Position numbers and translations under genes: made by a program
From: Colwellia piezophila ATCC BAA-637
GTDB lineage: Bacteria > Pseudomonadota > Gammaproteobacteria > Enterobacterales > Alteromonadaceae
NCBI RefSeq assembly: GCF_000378625.1
Contig: NZ_KB905167.1
Location: 62,001 to 126,000, forward strand
DNA: 64,000 bases
Reading direction: 5' to 3'
Notes under the pieces: generated by a model
Told to the model about the DNA's origin: nothing
Seen by the model: only the letters and a program-made list of their open reading frames with translations
Databases searched by the model: none
Shown: piece by piece, positions 63,766-64,000 of the stretch
Numbering within the stretch: position 1 is the stretch's first letter
How the letters are laid out: the number at the start of each line of letters is the position of its first letter

Positions 63766-64000
63766 ATGAGTTTTTTTCCTAACCGAGCATTGGTTAACGG
63801 GGCTAGAAAAAGTTACCAGCCCAACTTAGTTAGCTTGATGACTTTGTGTGCCAATAACTATATGTTATTACTTCGAGTCTTAGCTGATAAGAGTGTTGCG
63901 GGTGAAATACGTCACTTCTTTATCAGTGATTTTCTCTCTTATAATGTGACAATAACAGAGGTGACTCGTTACACCTGGTTGATAAGCTTTGAGCAAGAAG
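63766..64000 (+). CDS. yqiB: YqiB-like DUF1249 protein, 3'-truncated by the window
   Basis: Starting at ATG 63766 the frame reads MSFFPNRALVNGARKSYQPN, then LVSLMTLCANNYMLLLRVLA and FLSYNVTITEVTRYTWLISF, and stays open to the window edge (78 codons). This matches DUF1249 (YqiB), encoded next to nudF in E. coli. It starts 66 bp after the nudF stop codon. Confidence 0.85.
   Translation, partial: MSFFPNRALVNGARKSYQPNLVSLMTLCANNYMLLLRVLADKSVAGEIRHFFISDFLSYNVTITEVTRYTWLISFEQE

Overview
The window looks like a chromosomal segment of a marine, AT-rich gammaproteobacterium of the Alteromonadales. A Colwellia-like organism is the best guess; this is inferred from gene order and protein character, not from a database match. 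It starts inside rodZ and ends inside a yqiB-like gene. Both ends keep enterobacterial-type gene order: rodZ-ispG-hisS-yfgM-bamB-der at the left, tolC/nudF-yqiB at the right.

Layout. 1-13.2 kb: housekeeping genes for isoprenoids (ispG), translation (hisS), outer-membrane assembly (bamB), ribosome assembly (der), a c-di-GMP-binding PilZ protein, xseA, and GMP synthesis (guaB-guaA). 13.3-26.1 kb: a mixed block with a RidA-like protein, SelO, a RecQ-family helicase, a DMT transporter, small conserved proteins, AlkB and the CCA-adding enzyme, interrupted by several short non-coding repeats. 26.2-28.7 kb: a decayed TonB receptor with a Fur-like site, then an apparent GspA-GspB fusion. 28.8-34 kb: the leuABCD operon on the minus strand, with a readable leucine leader peptide and attenuator. 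34.2-44.3 kb: a surface-polysaccharide region with gmd and fcl (GDP-L-fucose), a GT11 fucosyltransferase, four more glycosyltransferases, Wzi and a DUF1796 protein. 44.4-48.2 kb: envelope genes (YgiM-like SH3 protein, CYTH-CHAD protein, L,D-transpeptidase, Lpp). 48.3-54.6 kb: a PspA/IM30-type envelope module. 54.7-64 kb: glnE, a TcpQ-like protein, a LpxL-type acyltransferase, a GT4 glycosyltransferase, tolC, nudF and the start of yqiB.

The most interesting part is 48.3-54.7 kb. A tandem ribbon-helix-helix-like protein, DUF2491 (YjfK), a PspA-like protein (YjfJ), DUF2170 (YjfI), a membrane-embedded spermidine-synthase-like protein, DUF350 (YjfL) and a lipoprotein lie on one strand. The two large gaps in front of genes carry the same exact 13-bp palindrome GACATATTATGTC, twice before the DUF2170 gene and once before the lipoprotein gene. 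In both places the palindrome supplies a plausible -35 element. I read this as a two-promoter regulon with its own repressor, possibly the RHH-like protein.

The non-coding layer is also rich. It holds four REP-like 24-mers of one family (two flanking a 264-bp inverted-repeat element at alkB, two forming an inverted pair between leuB and leuA), MITE-like elements with different termini but partly shared cores, two palindromes after guaB and guaA whose central stems keep pairing while the bases change, and many clear intrinsic terminators. I saw no tRNA, rRNA, CRISPR array, intact transposase or prophage.
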